Source of the DNA: Saccharospirillum alexandrii
GTDB taxonomy: Bacteria > Pseudomonadota > Gammaproteobacteria > Pseudomonadales > Natronospirillaceae
Assembly: GCF_004000275.1 (NCBI RefSeq)
Contig: NZ_RCIP01000003.1
Span: forward strand, 62,001-126,000
Reading direction: 5' to 3'
DNA length: 64,000 nucleotides
Positions 46,288 through 54,972 of this stretch are shown here, one piece after another (position 1 is the first letter of the stretch; each line of letters begins with the position of its first letter). The notes below the pieces were generated by a model, which did no database searches, was not told the origin of the DNA, and saw only the letters and a program-made list of their open reading frames with translations. Position numbers and translations under genes: made by a program.

Positions 46288-47256
46288 TCAGGCGATGTCG
46301 CTGGGTGACACCCCAAATTGCTTGCGAAACGCGGTCGCGAAATTGGTGGCGTGCCGGTATCCGCTCCGGTGGGCGGCCTGCTGAACGCTGAACCCCTGTT
46401 GCAGCAACGAACGCGCCAGCTCCAGGCGACAATGGCGCAGATACTCGAACACCGGCATGCCGTAGGCCCGGCTGAACTTGGCGCGCAGACTGCTGGGGCT
46501 CATCGCCACCTGACCGGCCAATTGGTGCAGGCTGTAGTCGTCGGTGGGGGCCAGTTCCAGCTGTTGCCGGATGCGCTCCAGTCGTTGAAACTCGGCCGGG
46601 CTTACCCCCCGGCTGGCCGCCATGGCCATCGGCTCGCCGGACAGCCCGTGCCCCACCAGCTGCAGGGCCAGGCCCTCCAGCACCAGTTGACCGGCCAGGT
46701 CTGCCGCTTCCGACTCGAGAGCCTGCTGCAGAGTGGTCAACAGGTTGACGGGCACCCGCCAGGCATGAACGGGCGATGGCGACGCCCGCAGCAGTTGCGC
46801 CAGCGACGGGCTCAGTGCGCCAAGCTGACCCGGCGTCGCCGGGTTCAGCGCCAGTGTTACTGTCTTCAGCCGTGGCCCGGGGCATTGCACCGCATGCAAG
46901 GCGTGGCCCGCCCGCAGCTGCAAACTGAGTGCCTGGCCGGCCTTGAGCTCACAACGGTAGGCACCCACCTCCAGGCTGATGGCGCCTTCCACTACAATCA
47001 CAATCAATAACGGTGACTGGCCGAGAGAGATCGACTCGTACCGGTGCAGCACATTCAAATCAGACAGGGTAAACCGAAAGCCGGAAGCCAAGGTCCATTG
47101 TCGAACAACACCCCGGGCCACCGCCTGATGATCCAATCCCCGACGGTGGGATCTCAATCCGGGGAAGCGGTAATCTATGCCGAAGCGCTGCCCAAACGAC
47201 AGAAAATCCCCTACGGAAAAAGCCCGGTTAGCCGGGTAGACCTGAGTTTCCCGCAC
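46288..47256 (-). CDS. AraC-family regulator (PchR-like), siderophore uptake
   Basis: The 322-aa protein starts with GTG (VRETQVYPANR). The C-terminal 100 residues are the double helix-turn-helix: YSLHQLAGQVAMSPSSLRAK, then FEYLRHCRLELARSLLQQGF and RSGYRHATNFATAFRKQFG. The N-terminal part is a cupin-like effector domain as in PchR and YbtA, which bind iron-siderophore and activate the matching receptor. It lies just upstream of the TonB receptor gene on the same strand and has its own Fur-like box. It probably activates the receptor gene when the siderophore is inside the cell. Confidence 0.87.
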   Translation of the reverse strand: MRETQVYPANRAFSVGDFLSFGQRFGIDYRFPGLRSHRRGLDHQAVARGVVRQWTLASGFRFTLSDLNVLHRYESISLGQSPLLIVIVVEGAISLEVGAYRCELKAGQALSLQLRAGHALHAVQCPGPRLKTVTLALNPATPGQLGALSPSLAQLLRASPSPVHAWRVPVNLLTTLQQALESEAADLAGQLVLEGLALQLVGHGLSGEPMAMAASRGVSPAEFQRLERIRQQLELAPTDDYSLHQLAGQVAMSPSSLRAKFSRAYGMPVFEYLRHCRLELARSLLQQGFSVQQAAHRSGYRHATNFATAFRKQFGVSPSDIA

Positions 47257-47557
47257 CTGCGAAGACCCTTTGTTAACCTGATGAACAGTGCCAGCTGGTA
47301 ACCAGCGGCCCGGAGGGTATCAGCTCGAAGGATGACACTCAATATAAATGGTATTGATTATCATTCGAAGATTCTATCTGATGTCCATCACGTGACGCGC
47401 TCAGAAACCGGGGTTTGATGGTCACTGATGTGGGCGTCTTAGGAAGATCTCTCCGCGTTGGACTCATTTGCAAGGTCTGGACATGCCTGCATGAGTCCGC
47501 CTTGTGGCAACGCCCCTCGGATAAGCCAGAACCCGGGGGGAGTGATTCAGAGGCTCT
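47257..47557. other. Promoter region of the AraC regulator
   Basis: Besides the Fur-like box, this 301-bp stretch holds no supported gene. A 69-codon forward frame (47458-47667) runs into the opposite-strand membrane gene and looks like a shadow. Confidence 0.5.
47347..47367. promoter_or_regulatory. Fur-like box upstream of the AraC regulator
   Basis: The stretch AATGGTATTGATTATCATTC has three or four NATWAT-type hexamers, the pattern of a Fur box. It lies about 90 bp upstream of the GTG start of the regulator. Confidence 0.6.
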
Positions 47558-48589
47558 CTAGCGGTTTTTCGAGTCCAGCAATTCCCGAAAGGCAACAGGC
47601 AGCCAACCCCGTACTTTTGCAGTCAGCGCGTGCTCATTCTTCTGCCAAAGAACTCCCAAATAGATAATCGCCAGGCCAATCGCCGTTAGCGCAATCGGAA
47701 ACAGCAGGCTCTCTTCAAACACCGAGTGGGCGAGGTACCCGAGATAAAAGCTACTGCCCAGCGCACCAAACACCACAAAAACCCGGCGCACCAGCATCAC
47801 GCCCAAGCCCATCATTAACAGGTTAATGCCAAAATACAGCAGTTTCGACAACTCGCTGTCAGAATGCTGTGCGGTCAGGCCACCCCAGAACGTCAACACA
47901 CCGAACAGGTAAAGCCAGAACGCGTAATCCGCCGAATGCCTGGCCCGAATGTCCACCCAGAATGCCAGGCCCAGCATCAGCAAACCAAAATACAGCGATA
48001 CCAGCGACCGCAATTCAAAATCGGGACGCTCACCCACCAGCATGGCCGCCAGATCCATCGATAAGTACCACAGAGTGAAAGCGATCGGCAAAACCAGAAA
48101 CGGGTACTTGTATAGCCGGGCAATAATGACACCACTGGCAAGCGTACCGAGCTCCATATAAAGCCAATGCCACTTAATGTACCGGTGGTAATCACGGTAC
48201 TCACTGCCTTCGGGCCAGACACCCAGCCCTTGCTGAAACCCGTAGATGAACAACGGCGTGAGAAACACCGCGAAGGTGGCACATATGCCCGCTGGAATGG
48301 CATAACCTTGCTTCTGAAACCGGTTGGCAAGCAGTAACCCGCCTGCCGCATAGAAAAACGAAATACAGACAATGCCCCAGCCACCAAAGGCTTCCCAGCC
48401 TAGGCCCATAAACAAGGTCATGGCGCCAATGGCAATGAGCCCGCCAAGGTAGTAGAGCACATGGGTCAGGCTGAAGCTTGGACCCACCTCCGGTCGGGCT
48501 TGCAGAAACGCCAGCAACCGCGAGGATTGCTCCTGCGAGAGAATGCCTTCCGCGACGGCCGCGTCCATGGCGCTTTTTGTTATTTTCAT
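47558..48589 (-). CDS. DUF2157-like multi-span membrane protein
   Basis: The 343-aa protein has a soluble helical N-terminus (MKITKSAMDAAVAEGILSQE), typical of DUF2157-type proteins, then ten or so membrane spans, starting LTHVLYYLGGLIAIGAMTLF. A polar loop (VWPEGSEYRDYHRYIKWHW) sits between spans 4 and 5. The function of the family is not known. The gene is alone; the next gene is on the opposite strand. Confidence 0.72.
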   Translation of the reverse strand: MKITKSAMDAAVAEGILSQEQSSRLLAFLQARPEVGPSFSLTHVLYYLGGLIAIGAMTLFMGLGWEAFGGWGIVCISFFYAAGGLLLANRFQKQGYAIPAGICATFAVFLTPLFIYGFQQGLGVWPEGSEYRDYHRYIKWHWLYMELGTLASGVIIARLYKYPFLVLPIAFTLWYLSMDLAAMLVGERPDFELRSLVSLYFGLLMLGLAFWVDIRARHSADYAFWLYLFGVLTFWGGLTAQHSDSELSKLLYFGINLLMMGLGVMLVRRVFVVFGALGSSFYLGYLAHSVFEESLLFPIALTAIGLAIIYLGVLWQKNEHALTAKVRGWLPVAFRELLDSKNR

Positions 48590-48744
48590 TCGGTTATTTC
48601 CTTGTTTTGGCTAGACCAGCGAGCCATCTGAACTGGCCTGTCACCTGCCCTATTATTTTCGTCATTCATACTTGACCTCAAGTTAACATGAGGAATTAGC
48701 ATGGCCGTGCTCAGATCAAACACAGCAACCATGAGGAAGCAGCC

Positions 48745-48990
48745 ATGTGGACCCGTCAACTTCTGAACGTCATCAGATCACGATACCAGCGCGCCAAGTG
48801 GTTAAAACACCAGCGGGCCATGCGCCTGGACTTGGCTCATCTGAGCGATCACCTTAAAAAAGACATTGGGCTGAACAACCGTGGCGCAGTGCCTTTACTG
48901 ACCTGGCTCGATGCGCCAGAAACAACACGGACTGCGCCAACCAGGGAGCACCCACATCCAATTAATCTCCCAAGAACGAACAGCTATTGA
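48745..48990 (+). CDS. Small DUF1127-like protein
   Basis: The 81-aa protein begins with ATG after GAGGAAG. Its first half is basic and helical (LLNVIRSRYQRAKWLKHQRA). It contains DLAHLSDHLKKDIGLNNRGA, matching the DUF1127 pattern in which LSD, DIG and a following Arg are conserved. Members are small proteins, in some alphaproteobacteria involved in RNA turnover and phosphate or carbon metabolism. The C-terminal 30 residues are Thr/Pro-rich and probably disordered. Confidence 0.65.
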   Translation: MWTRQLLNVIRSRYQRAKWLKHQRAMRLDLAHLSDHLKKDIGLNNRGAVPLLTWLDAPETTRTAPTREHPHPINLPRTNSY

Positions 48991-49042
48991 GGAACCGTTA
49001 ACCGGAATGCAGGGCAGGCATCCCGCTCATAAAACGCCGATG

Positions 49043-49657
49043 TTAATGACTGGTAAACGGTAAGGCTGAGCCAATGGCAATAAACAGCCCGCCACAGACG
49101 TGATTAAACCGCTTACCGACCCGGGCCAGCCAGGGCCTAATGGTAAAAGCCAATCGTGCCAGCCCGTACTCGACAAAGAACTCACCCACGGCAAAGGTCA
49201 GCGCCATGATCACGAACTGCTGCAACAGGGCCGCATTCGGGTCCAGAAACTGCGGTAGAAATGCACCAAAGAACAACAGCACCTTGGGGTTTGATACAGC
49301 GGCCAGCAAGCCTTGCCGGAACAATGTGGTACCCGATACCCATCTCTGTTCCGAAACATTCTCGACCTGCGGCGGAGGTGAGCGCCATACCTGGATGCCC
49401 AGCCACACCAGATACGCCGCCCCGACCCATTTCAACACCATCAGCGCATGGGCTGAGGCCTGCAATAATAGGCCGATACCAAACATCGACAAGGCAATGG
49501 CGATAATAAAACCAAGCGTGCCACCACTGATGGTAAACAGAGACCGCCGGTGGCCATAAAGCGCGCCATGGGTCAGCGCGAGCAGGCTATTGGGCCCGGG
49601 TGTTAACGACAACCCAATGACCGCAACCAGATAAATCAACCAGATGTCCAGCGCCAT
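49043..49657 (-). CDS. LysE/RhtB-family amino acid exporter
   Basis: The 204-aa protein has the LysE-family pattern: six hydrophobic segments, with LSLTPGPNSLLALTHGALYG after the first, and LKWVGAAYLVWLGIQVWR in the third. Such proteins export amino acids or homoserine-type compounds by proton antiport. SNPKVLLFFGAFLPQFLDP is another strong family motif. The gene is alone between the DUF1127 gene and the ABC exporter. Confidence 0.93.
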   Translation of the reverse strand: MALDIWLIYLVAVIGLSLTPGPNSLLALTHGALYGHRRSLFTISGGTLGFIIAIALSMFGIGLLLQASAHALMVLKWVGAAYLVWLGIQVWRSPPPQVENVSEQRWVSGTTLFRQGLLAAVSNPKVLLFFGAFLPQFLDPNAALLQQFVIMALTFAVGEFFVEYGLARLAFTIRPWLARVGKRFNHVCGGLFIAIGSALPFTSH

Positions 49658-49717
49658 GGCCCCGCCCTCATGTCCCTTTATCGGGGCACTATGCAGCCCG
49701 CTCCGGCCGTTGTCTAC

Positions 49718-51517
49718 TCAGGTTACAGCATTAGGTTCGCCATCATGGCCGTCGGCATCACCCGGGTTGTCGGCCTGTTGCAACAACCCGGCGTACACGG
49801 CGTTTTGCGCCAGCAACTGCTCATGGTTACCCTGCTCGACGATGCGCCCCTGGTCGAGCACGAGAATGGTGTCGCTGTGCCGGATCGTACTCAGGCGGTG
49901 TGCAATGGCGATCACGGTCCGTTCTTTAAACAGTCGGCTGATCGCCCGTTGAATCAGGTTTTCGGTCACCGAATCGACGGAGCTGGTCGCTTCGTCAAGC
50001 ATAATCACCTGGCCGCCCTGGGCGACAGCCCGGGCAAAGGAAATCAATTGCGTCTGACCGGCACTGAGGTTGCCGCCATTGCCGTCCAGCTCCATGTCAT
50101 ACCCGCCGGGCAGTGTTTTGATAAAGCCATCGGCATACACATAGCGAGCGGCTTCGTGTATCTGTTCCCGGTCTACCGAGGGTTTACCGAGGCCAATGTT
50201 GAAAGCAATGCTTTCGTCGAACAGGTACACATCCTGCTGCATCAGAGAAAACAAAGGCATGGCGTCTTCGATCGATAAAGACGACAGTTCGATGCCGTTG
50301 AGCAGAATGCTGCCTTCGTAATCCTGGTAGACTTTTGAGATCAACCGCAGAATCGTCGATTTGCCGGAACCGGTTGTGCCCACCAACGCCAGCTGATGGC
50401 CCTTTTCCAGCCGAAAAGAGACGTCTTTCAGCACCCAGGGGGCGTCAACCGCGTAACGGAAAGACACATCCCGAAACTCCAGCGACTCGAAAGTCTGCAA
50501 CCGATCCCCCAGCGTCTCTTTACTGATGAGGTCACGGCCGTCTTCCTCCAGCGGTTCCTGAAAAAGTTCGTCGATGTGATCGAACGCAGCGAACGAGCGC
50601 TGAATAGCGGCGATCTGTCCGGTGAAATCACGCAGCGGTACGAAGACTTTTTCCATGTTGTTAATGAAGGCGATCAGCACACCGAGCGTCACCGCCTCCT
50701 GCACCACCTTGCCGGAGCCGTACCAGATGATCAGACCAATGGTGATGGTGGTCACACCGGTAATCACGGAAAACAGCACGGCATCATATTTGTTCGACTT
50801 CAACTGGGCCTGTAAAAACGACTCTGTATAGTCGGCATAGCGTCGTTCAACTTCCTCTTCGGCTCCGTACAGCTGCACCGTCTTGACGCCGAGCAGACAC
50901 TCCTGCAAAAAACCGGTGCCCCTGGCCAGAGCGCTGCGGGTAATCTGATACATGCTGCGCAGTTTGTCGCGAATCAGTTTGGTGATGTAGAGCACCGGCG
51001 GAAAAACGGTCAGCACGATCAACGTCAGCTTCCAGTCGATGGCCAGCATCAGAATGATCAAGGCGATGGTATTGATCAGGTCCCGCACCATCGACAAAAC
51101 ACCCATGACAAAGGAATCGGAAATGGCTTCCAAGTCACTGGTCAGGCGCGATAGGGTAACGCCCGCCGGTGTCCGGTCGAAATAGGTTCGGGGCAATTTC
51201 AGGATGCGTCGGAACAGCACCATGCGAATATCAAACAGTGTGAACTGCCCGGTTTTTCTCAGGAAAAACGAATAACAGGAATCAGCGATGTAATTGACAG
51301 CAACCACGCCAACCATCAGCCCAATCAGCAAGGGCAAGCCTTCGAACTCACCAACGGACAGATAGTCGTCAATAATCTTAATGGTCAGCCAAGGAAACAG
51401 CAGGTTGCTCGCGATGGACAATGGCAACATCGCGACGCCGATCAGGCCCCAGGTTTTGTAGGGCTTCGCAAATTGCAGAAAACGGCGAATGTAGCTGATG
51501 TCGAGTCCCCTGATCAT
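49718..51517 (-). CDS. mdlB: ABC exporter half-transporter, MdlB-like
   Basis: The 599-aa protein has a six-span exporter domain (about 25-320) and an ABC domain. The ABC part has Walker A GTTGSGKST, an altered signature NLSAGQTQLISFARA, Walker B MLDEATSSVD with catalytic Glu, and H-loop IAHRLSTIRH. Its start overlaps the MdlA-like stop by four bases. In the heterodimeric exporters of this group one subunit keeps a working site; this one does. The substrate is unknown; MdlAB-like exporters are often called multidrug transporters without proof. Confidence 0.88.
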   Translation of the reverse strand: MIRGLDISYIRRFLQFAKPYKTWGLIGVAMLPLSIASNLLFPWLTIKIIDDYLSVGEFEGLPLLIGLMVGVVAVNYIADSCYSFFLRKTGQFTLFDIRMVLFRRILKLPRTYFDRTPAGVTLSRLTSDLEAISDSFVMGVLSMVRDLINTIALIILMLAIDWKLTLIVLTVFPPVLYITKLIRDKLRSMYQITRSALARGTGFLQECLLGVKTVQLYGAEEEVERRYADYTESFLQAQLKSNKYDAVLFSVITGVTTITIGLIIWYGSGKVVQEAVTLGVLIAFINNMEKVFVPLRDFTGQIAAIQRSFAAFDHIDELFQEPLEEDGRDLISKETLGDRLQTFESLEFRDVSFRYAVDAPWVLKDVSFRLEKGHQLALVGTTGSGKSTILRLISKVYQDYEGSILLNGIELSSLSIEDAMPLFSLMQQDVYLFDESIAFNIGLGKPSVDREQIHEAARYVYADGFIKTLPGGYDMELDGNGGNLSAGQTQLISFARAVAQGGQVIMLDEATSSVDSVTENLIQRAISRLFKERTVIAIAHRLSTIRHSDTILVLDQGRIVEQGNHEQLLAQNAVYAGLLQQADNPGDADGHDGEPNAVT

Positions 51518-53271
51518 GCGGTTTCCTCCACATCGTGCTGCTGCAGCTCCCAGGTTTCCCGGTAGTAATCGCTGCTGTCGAGCAATTGCTCATGAGTGCC
51601 CCGAGCAATGATTTCTCCGTCGTGCAGCACCAGAATCTTATCCAGATTTTCCAGAGCGCTGATGCGATGCGAGACCACCAGCACCGACTGCTGCCCGATG
51701 CGATTGAACAGGCCACCGAGGATTTTGCGCTCCGTCTCGTAATCCACGGCAGAGAGGACATTGTCCATGATGATCAGATCGGCCGGGCTGAGCAGTGCCC
51801 GCGCGATACTCAGACGCTGCTTCTGGCCGCCGGAGAGCATAATGCCCTTCTCGCCTACCAGAGTCTGGTCGCCATCCTGAAAGCGCGAGATGTCGTCGCT
51901 CAACTGGCTCAACGCCAGAACCTCGTCGATCTGATGTTTGTCGATAGACTGCCCATCGGTTCCGAAGCGGACATTGGCTTCCACCGTATCGGAAAACAAA
52001 TAGGGCTCCTGGGTGATGGTGCGCACTGTGCCACGCCACTGCCGGCGCGGCAGTCGGGCAATGTCGTCCTCGCCCCAGAAAATATGCCCTTCCGGAACCT
52101 CGAGATGGTGGTTAATGCAATTGACCAGTGTCGTTTTCCCGGCCCCGATGCTGCCCAGCACACCCACCTTTTTGCCGGGCCCAATATCGAAGCTGATGTC
52201 TTTCAGCGCCAGGGTCTCCTGCCCCGGGTAGGCAAAGTTCAGATGACGCACACTGAGGGTTCGCCCGACCGGCGCCGAGGACGCAGGCTCAAGCAAGGTA
52301 CGATCCGTCTCGGGTATCTCGGCGTTCATAATGGACTGAACACTTTCGATGCTGACCATCCCCATCTGATAGACCACGGCGATCCGGCCCAGTTGCGCCA
52401 GTGGCAACGCCAACAGCGCGGAATACGACAGGAAGGCGGTCATTTCCCCCAGCGTCAGCCCCTGTTGCAGCACCATGTAACCCCCGAACCCGAGAATCAC
52501 GACCTTCATCAGGTCGTTGGCGTAATCCAGCAACGGCAGAATGAACGTCTGTATCCGGGTCACTCGCATAATGGTATCCAGCAGGCGGCCGTTCACCTGC
52601 TCGATTTCAGCCAACACCCAGGGGCCCATCTGCTGGTTCTTGATCAAGTCGATGCCGGAGAGGTAGTTCATCAACTGTTCGGAAAGCCGTTGCAACCGAT
52701 TCATGCGCTCGGCCTGGTACTTGCGCATTCGCAAAAAGCCCTGGTTGAAGGCAATGAACGCCAGCGCCACCGGAATGACCGAATACAGCATCAGCGAGGG
52801 CGAAATGCGCCACATCCAGATCGGCGTCAAGGTCAGCGCGAAGATCACATTCACGGTCTGCAGGAAGCCAATGCCGTAGAACAGCCGGATGCCGTTCATG
52901 TCATTGTTGATGATCGAAATCAGCTTGCCGGACTGAAACCGCTGATGATAGGCGTTGGGTAATCGATTCAGCCGAAAAAACAAATCGTTCTTCAACTGCG
53001 CTTCGGTAATTCGCCCCGGGTTCAGTGAATACATTCGCGACAGAATGCGCACACCGACCATGATCAGCGAAAACGCAACCACCCACAGTACGTACTCATT
53101 CAAATTGCTGCGGGCCGCCTGATCGGCTTTGCCAAGCAGATCGATGGCCTGCTGAATGTAGCGCGGTATCTCAACCTGCAGCCAATTGACCACGAAAATA
53201 CAAACCACAGCAATCAGATACGACCACTTATTCAGCAAGAAATAGTGAAGAATGAACTGGCGTTTAGTCAT
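51514..53271 (-). CDS. mdlA: ABC exporter half-transporter, MdlA-like, degenerate ATP site
   Basis: ATG at 53271 (MTKRQFILHYFLLNKWSYLI) follows AAGG; the earlier open frame covers another gene in a different frame. The 585-aa protein has six spans, then Walker A GSIGAGKTT, signature LSGGQKQRLSIARAL and Walker B IIMDNVLSAVD, where the catalytic Glu is replaced by Asn. The signature here is canonical while the partner's is altered, which fits an asymmetric heterodimer with one dead catalytic residue. It follows a small basic protein gene by an eight-base overlap. Confidence 0.88.
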   Translation of the reverse strand: MTKRQFILHYFLLNKWSYLIAVVCIFVVNWLQVEIPRYIQQAIDLLGKADQAARSNLNEYVLWVVAFSLIMVGVRILSRMYSLNPGRITEAQLKNDLFFRLNRLPNAYHQRFQSGKLISIINNDMNGIRLFYGIGFLQTVNVIFALTLTPIWMWRISPSLMLYSVIPVALAFIAFNQGFLRMRKYQAERMNRLQRLSEQLMNYLSGIDLIKNQQMGPWVLAEIEQVNGRLLDTIMRVTRIQTFILPLLDYANDLMKVVILGFGGYMVLQQGLTLGEMTAFLSYSALLALPLAQLGRIAVVYQMGMVSIESVQSIMNAEIPETDRTLLEPASSAPVGRTLSVRHLNFAYPGQETLALKDISFDIGPGKKVGVLGSIGAGKTTLVNCINHHLEVPEGHIFWGEDDIARLPRRQWRGTVRTITQEPYLFSDTVEANVRFGTDGQSIDKHQIDEVLALSQLSDDISRFQDGDQTLVGEKGIMLSGGQKQRLSIARALLSPADLIIMDNVLSAVDYETERKILGGLFNRIGQQSVLVVSHRISALENLDKILVLHDGEIIARGTHEQLLDSSDYYRETWELQQHDVEETA

Positions 53272-53512
53272 CGGCCTTCTCAGGCGTGCTGCAGACGGAT
53301 GGTTCGGTGCAGTGGGTGGGCGGCTCGATGCCGTACTCGTTTTGACAGGCACGGATAATGGCGTGGCGAACATCGCCCTGCTGTTCGAGGGCGTCGAGCA
53401 ACCAAACCGGCAGACGAACCGGCCGTGTTTTGATGCCGGGTTTACGGCCACAGCCGGGCCGGGCGCCGCCACGGCTGCAGCAGCCGCCTGGCTTGTTGGT
53501 CGAATCTGACAA
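53264..53512 (-). CDS. Small basic GGARPGxGRKPG protein, candidate autorepressor of the exporter operon
   Basis: The best start is TTG at 53512, six bases after GGAG; an ATG 14 codons further up lacks a ribosome site and would put the palindrome inside the gene. The 82-aa protein has the basic motif GGARPGCGRKPG near 16-27, then KTRPVRLPVWLLDALEQQGD, a strand-helix start resembling ribbon-helix-helix proteins, then a helix RHAIIRACQNEYGI. The GGARPGAGRKPG motif is common in small phage- and plasmid-type proteins. Its stop overlaps the mdlA start by eight bases. The palindrome at 53534-53553 sits upstream, so repressor-operator-exporter is the natural reading. The C-terminus has two Cys. Confidence 0.6.
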   Translation of the reverse strand: MSDSTNKPGGCCSRGGARPGCGRKPGIKTRPVRLPVWLLDALEQQGDVRHAIIRACQNEYGIEPPTHCTEPSVCSTPEKADD

Positions 53513-53533
53513 GAGGAACTCCGGGGGAAATTT

Positions 53534-53553
53534 TGAAAAGTGTACACTTTTCA
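53534..53553. promoter_or_regulatory. Perfect 20-bp palindrome upstream of the small protein and exporter genes
   Basis: TGAAAAGTGT followed by ACACTTTTCA is perfectly symmetric over 20 bp. It begins 22 bp upstream of the TTG start. A further half-site with TTTCAAAAGTACA lies just beyond at 53555-53567. This is the best candidate operator in the right part of the window. Confidence 0.65.
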
Positions 53554-53667
53554 TTTCAAAAGTACAGCCCGGGCTTCGGCGGCTTGCCCTTCCCTGACGC
53601 TTGAGCCAACCCGGTGTTTGGGCTTTACTGTGCGCCGATAACCCTTCAAGCAACAACAGGAGTAACG

Positions 53668-54225
53668 ATGAGCCGCCATTTTGAAACGGCCGAAGGCCTG
53701 AGCGAAGCACGCGACCCGGCAACCGAAGGCTTTGTCTTCAACCAGACCATGCTGCGCATTAAGTCACCTCAAGCCTCACTGGACTTCTACACCCGCGTGA
53801 TGGGCATGACGCTGGTACGCAAACTGCCCTTTCCCGACATGCAATTTACCCTCTACTTCCTGGCTGCCGTAGACCCGGCCGACCTCAAAAACTGGGCAAC
53901 CGACACCGACACACGCACAGAACAGACGTTCAGCCGCCCAGCCATGCTCGAACTGACTTACAATTGGGGCTCGGAACAGGATGATGCGGTTGCCTACCAC
54001 AATGGCAACAGCGACCCTCGCGGCTTTGGCCACATCGGCTTTGCTGTGCCCAACCTAAACGATGCCTGCGCCCGCTTTGAAGACTTGGGCGTGCCCTTTG
54101 TGAAACGTCCACAAGACGGCAAAATGAACGACCTCGCCTTTATTCAAGACCCGGATGGCTATTGGATCGAGATCTTTGAACCCAGCCGCATCCCGGCTGG
54201 CCTGGCGGCACACCTCGGGGAGTAA
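53668..54225 (+). CDS. gloA: Lactoylglutathione lyase (glyoxalase I)
   Basis: ATG at 53668 follows AGGAG; the frame opens 18 codons earlier without a ribosome site. The 185-aa enzyme converts the hemithioacetal of methylglyoxal and glutathione to S-lactoylglutathione. Metal ligands are visible as Gln in [20 protein letters not shown], Glu in [10 protein letters not shown], His in [11 protein letters not shown] and Glu in GYWIEIFEP. The length fits the eukaryote-like class (about 180 aa) rather than the short E. coli form (135). It is divergent from the exporter operon. Confidence 0.95.
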   Translation: MSRHFETAEGLSEARDPATEGFVFNQTMLRIKSPQASLDFYTRVMGMTLVRKLPFPDMQFTLYFLAAVDPADLKNWATDTDTRTEQTFSRPAMLELTYNWGSEQDDAVAYHNGNSDPRGFGHIGFAVPNLNDACARFEDLGVPFVKRPQDGKMNDLAFIQDPDGYWIEIFEPSRIPAGLAAHLGE

Positions 54226-54266
54226 ACAGGCCCGGTAACTTCTTGTTGGTTCGCTCAATAGAGTCC

Positions 54267-54395
54267 ATGTACACTGTCGGACGTTTTTTGACCGATACCG
54301 CGACCTTCGGGGCCATGATGTTCAAGAGCGCAATGCCCTTTTTCATCCTCTTCAACCCCGAGGTCCGGCAGAAGCATACGACTACCGGTCAATAG
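54267..54395 (+). CDS. Possible 42-aa peptide, doubtful
   Basis: From ATG at 54267 a 42-codon frame reads MYTVGRFLTDTATFGAMMFK, then a hydrophobic PFFILF stretch. It has a weak ribosome site (AGAG) and no relatives I recognise. It fills part of a 276-bp gap after gloA. It could be a real small membrane peptide or chance. Confidence 0.25.
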   Translation: MYTVGRFLTDTATFGAMMFKSAMPFFILFNPEVRQKHTTTGQ

Positions 54396-54501
54396 CCAAC
54401 CTGAAAGCTACGCTGTACATTCGGTTGTGTGGAGGGGCTGCTGACACAACCTGACGTACCAACATCGCGTTTCAAGGTCTCAACGGACAAGAGGGCTTTC
54501 C

Positions 54502-54972
54502 GTGAAAATGCTGTACAAGGCACTTATTTCGCTTTCGTTATTCCTACCCATGCTGGCGTGGTCGACGAACCATCGCGAGGGCATCACGCTGATTCAAGGT
54601 ACTGAAAGCCGCGTGATGAACCTGGAGGAGCTACACACCCAGGCAAACGTCTCCATTGCTATTTATGAACCTTTCCGGCGCGATCAGATCTCAATCCAGG
54701 GCATTCGCCTGGCAGACTTTGTATCGCAGCACTTCGAAGGTACCCCCGACAGTATCGAACTTCAGGCACACGATGGTTACACCGTCGTCATCTCCAACTG
54801 GCAAGACCAAAACTGGATTCTCATGACCCACGAGAACGACCGGCCACTGACGTTACGAACCCATGGTCCGGTCAGGTTGGTAGAGGAAGACCTGCGCAAT
54901 CGCGATCCGAACATACTGCGGGACTTCACCGAATGGGTATGGATGATTCAACAGATCAGGGCGGTAGAGTGA
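54502..54972 (+). CDS. Periplasmic protein with a molybdopterin-oxidoreductase-like fold but no Cys
   Basis: GTG at 54502 lies six bases after AGAGGG; an ATG two codons in is an alternative. The 156-aa precursor has a signal peptide (LYKALISLSLFLPMLAWS). Mature residues contain GIRLADFVSQHFEG, ELQAHDGYTVVISNWQ, RPLTLRTHGPVRLVEE, which resemble the sulfite-oxidase-type molybdopterin-binding fold (SUOX). The Mo-binding Cys of real enzymes is absent, as the protein has no Cys. Such domains occur next to diguanylate cyclases as periplasmic input proteins. The GTG of the cyclase overlaps its stop by four bases. Confidence 0.6.
   Translation: MKMLYKALISLSLFLPMLAWSTNHREGITLIQGTESRVMNLEELHTQANVSIAIYEPFRRDQISIQGIRLADFVSQHFEGTPDSIELQAHDGYTVVISNWQDQNWILMTHENDRPLTLRTHGPVRLVEEDLRNRDPNILRDFTEWVWMIQQIRAVE

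Noticed and set aside
46169-46885. Long N-terminal extension of the TonB receptor frame
   Set aside because: It runs through the opposite frame of the AraC gene, is Gly/Ala-rich as expected of a shadow, and has no signal peptide; the ATG at 46168 has one.
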